Source: JBPOJN01 sp052033505
Lineage (GTDB): Bacteria > UBA10199 > JACPAL01 > GCA-016699445
Direction of reading: 5' to 3'
Assembly (NCBI GenBank): GCA_052033505.1
Contig: JBPOJN010000051.1
Span: forward strand, 1 to 47,424
DNA: 47,424 nt
Position 1 is the stretch's first letter, and every line of letters begins with the position of its first letter. Shown here one piece after another: positions 47,339-47,424 of the stretch. The translations under genes were made by a program, and so were the position numbers. The notes under the pieces were generated by a model that did not search any database, was not told the origin of the DNA, and saw only the letters and a list, made by a program, of their open reading frames with translations.

Positions 47339-47424
47339 TCAAGCAGCGACGCGGTCGGGATAAAGCTTCAAGCGTTCGATAGCAAAGGCTCCCGGTCTGT
47401 TTTTGGCGATACCGGAGTGACGTC
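47339..47424 (-). CDS. C-terminal end of a gene that continues past the right edge (tentative)
   Basis: An open minus-strand frame entering from the right edge and stopping at 47339: 27 residues, including 'NRPGAFAIERLKLYPDRVAA'. The composition is protein-like and could be the end of a transposase or other accessory protein, but too little is visible to name a family. Confidence 0.35.
   Translation of the reverse strand, partial: RHSGIAKNRPGAFAIERLKLYPDRVAA

Overview
The window is a dense chromosomal stretch of a Gram-negative bacterium: there is a TolC-type outer-membrane factor, an RND pump, a lipoprotein signal and periplasmic proteins. GC content looks to be in the mid-50s by eye. The gene set points to a deltaproteobacterium-like lineage (Bdellovibrionota, Myxococcota or a related uncultured group), but this is inference, not a placement. 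It rests on a Cys-rich 'CGNGVVE...CDDGN' module, a secreted beta-propeller, near-consensus sigma-54 promoters and recA-cinA-pgpA synteny. No rRNA, tRNA, CRISPR array or prophage was found.

Layout. (1) 1-7200: genome maintenance: recN (cut by the left edge), rarA, a small secreted protein, recA-cinA-pgpA, then a short-chain dehydrogenase. (2) 7200-18100: a secreted seven-repeat propeller protein, an RND permease with its TolC partner, and the biotin genes bioD, bioA and bioF facing bioB. bioF carries an in-frame repeat-like insertion. (3) 18290-24800: an orphan small protein, rpmE, prfA-prmC, murA and hisD-hisB-hisH. (4) 24800-29700: dcd facing a P-loop/dCMP deaminase fusion, a YggX-SufT fusion, a membrane-anchored exported protein, an Mrp-type Fe-S carrier and a lone M17 N-terminal domain. 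(5) 29688-36816: nusB, ribH, ribBA and ribE, then an S8 protease lipoprotein and an orphan small gene, then ribD. (6) 36867-43580: panD, ilvC, a small membrane protein, a beta-CASP nuclease-like protein, gltX, a PAP2 phosphatase, a polyprenol-kinase-like protein and two overlapping small genes. (7) 43660-47424: accessory region with a LytM/M23 peptidase lacking a signal peptide, a MazEF/PemK-type toxin-antitoxin pair, a shortened protein of the DUF6745-associated kind, two small exported proteins, and about 540 bases without a convincing gene.

How the genes work together. Biotin (bioF, A, D, B), riboflavin (ribD, E, BA, H), part of histidine synthesis, pantothenate (panD) and branched-chain amino acids (ilvC) point to a largely prototrophic metabolism. 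dcd and the dCMP deaminase fusion both feed the dUMP/dTMP pool. The YggX-SufT fusion and Mrp probably act in Fe-S cluster supply. The PAP2 and polyprenol-kinase-like proteins may recycle polyprenyl lipid.

The most unusual signal is regulatory. Four intergenic sites match the sigma-54 -24/-12 consensus (TGGCA-N6-TTGC), each just upstream of an orphan gene: at 18290, 35421, 43701 and, on the minus strand, 46759. Separately, several genes (rarA, rpmE, panD, gltX, mazE) have no usable Shine-Dalgarno sequence and have -10/-35-like elements placed so that transcription would start 0-4 bases before the ATG. This suggests common leaderless initiation.
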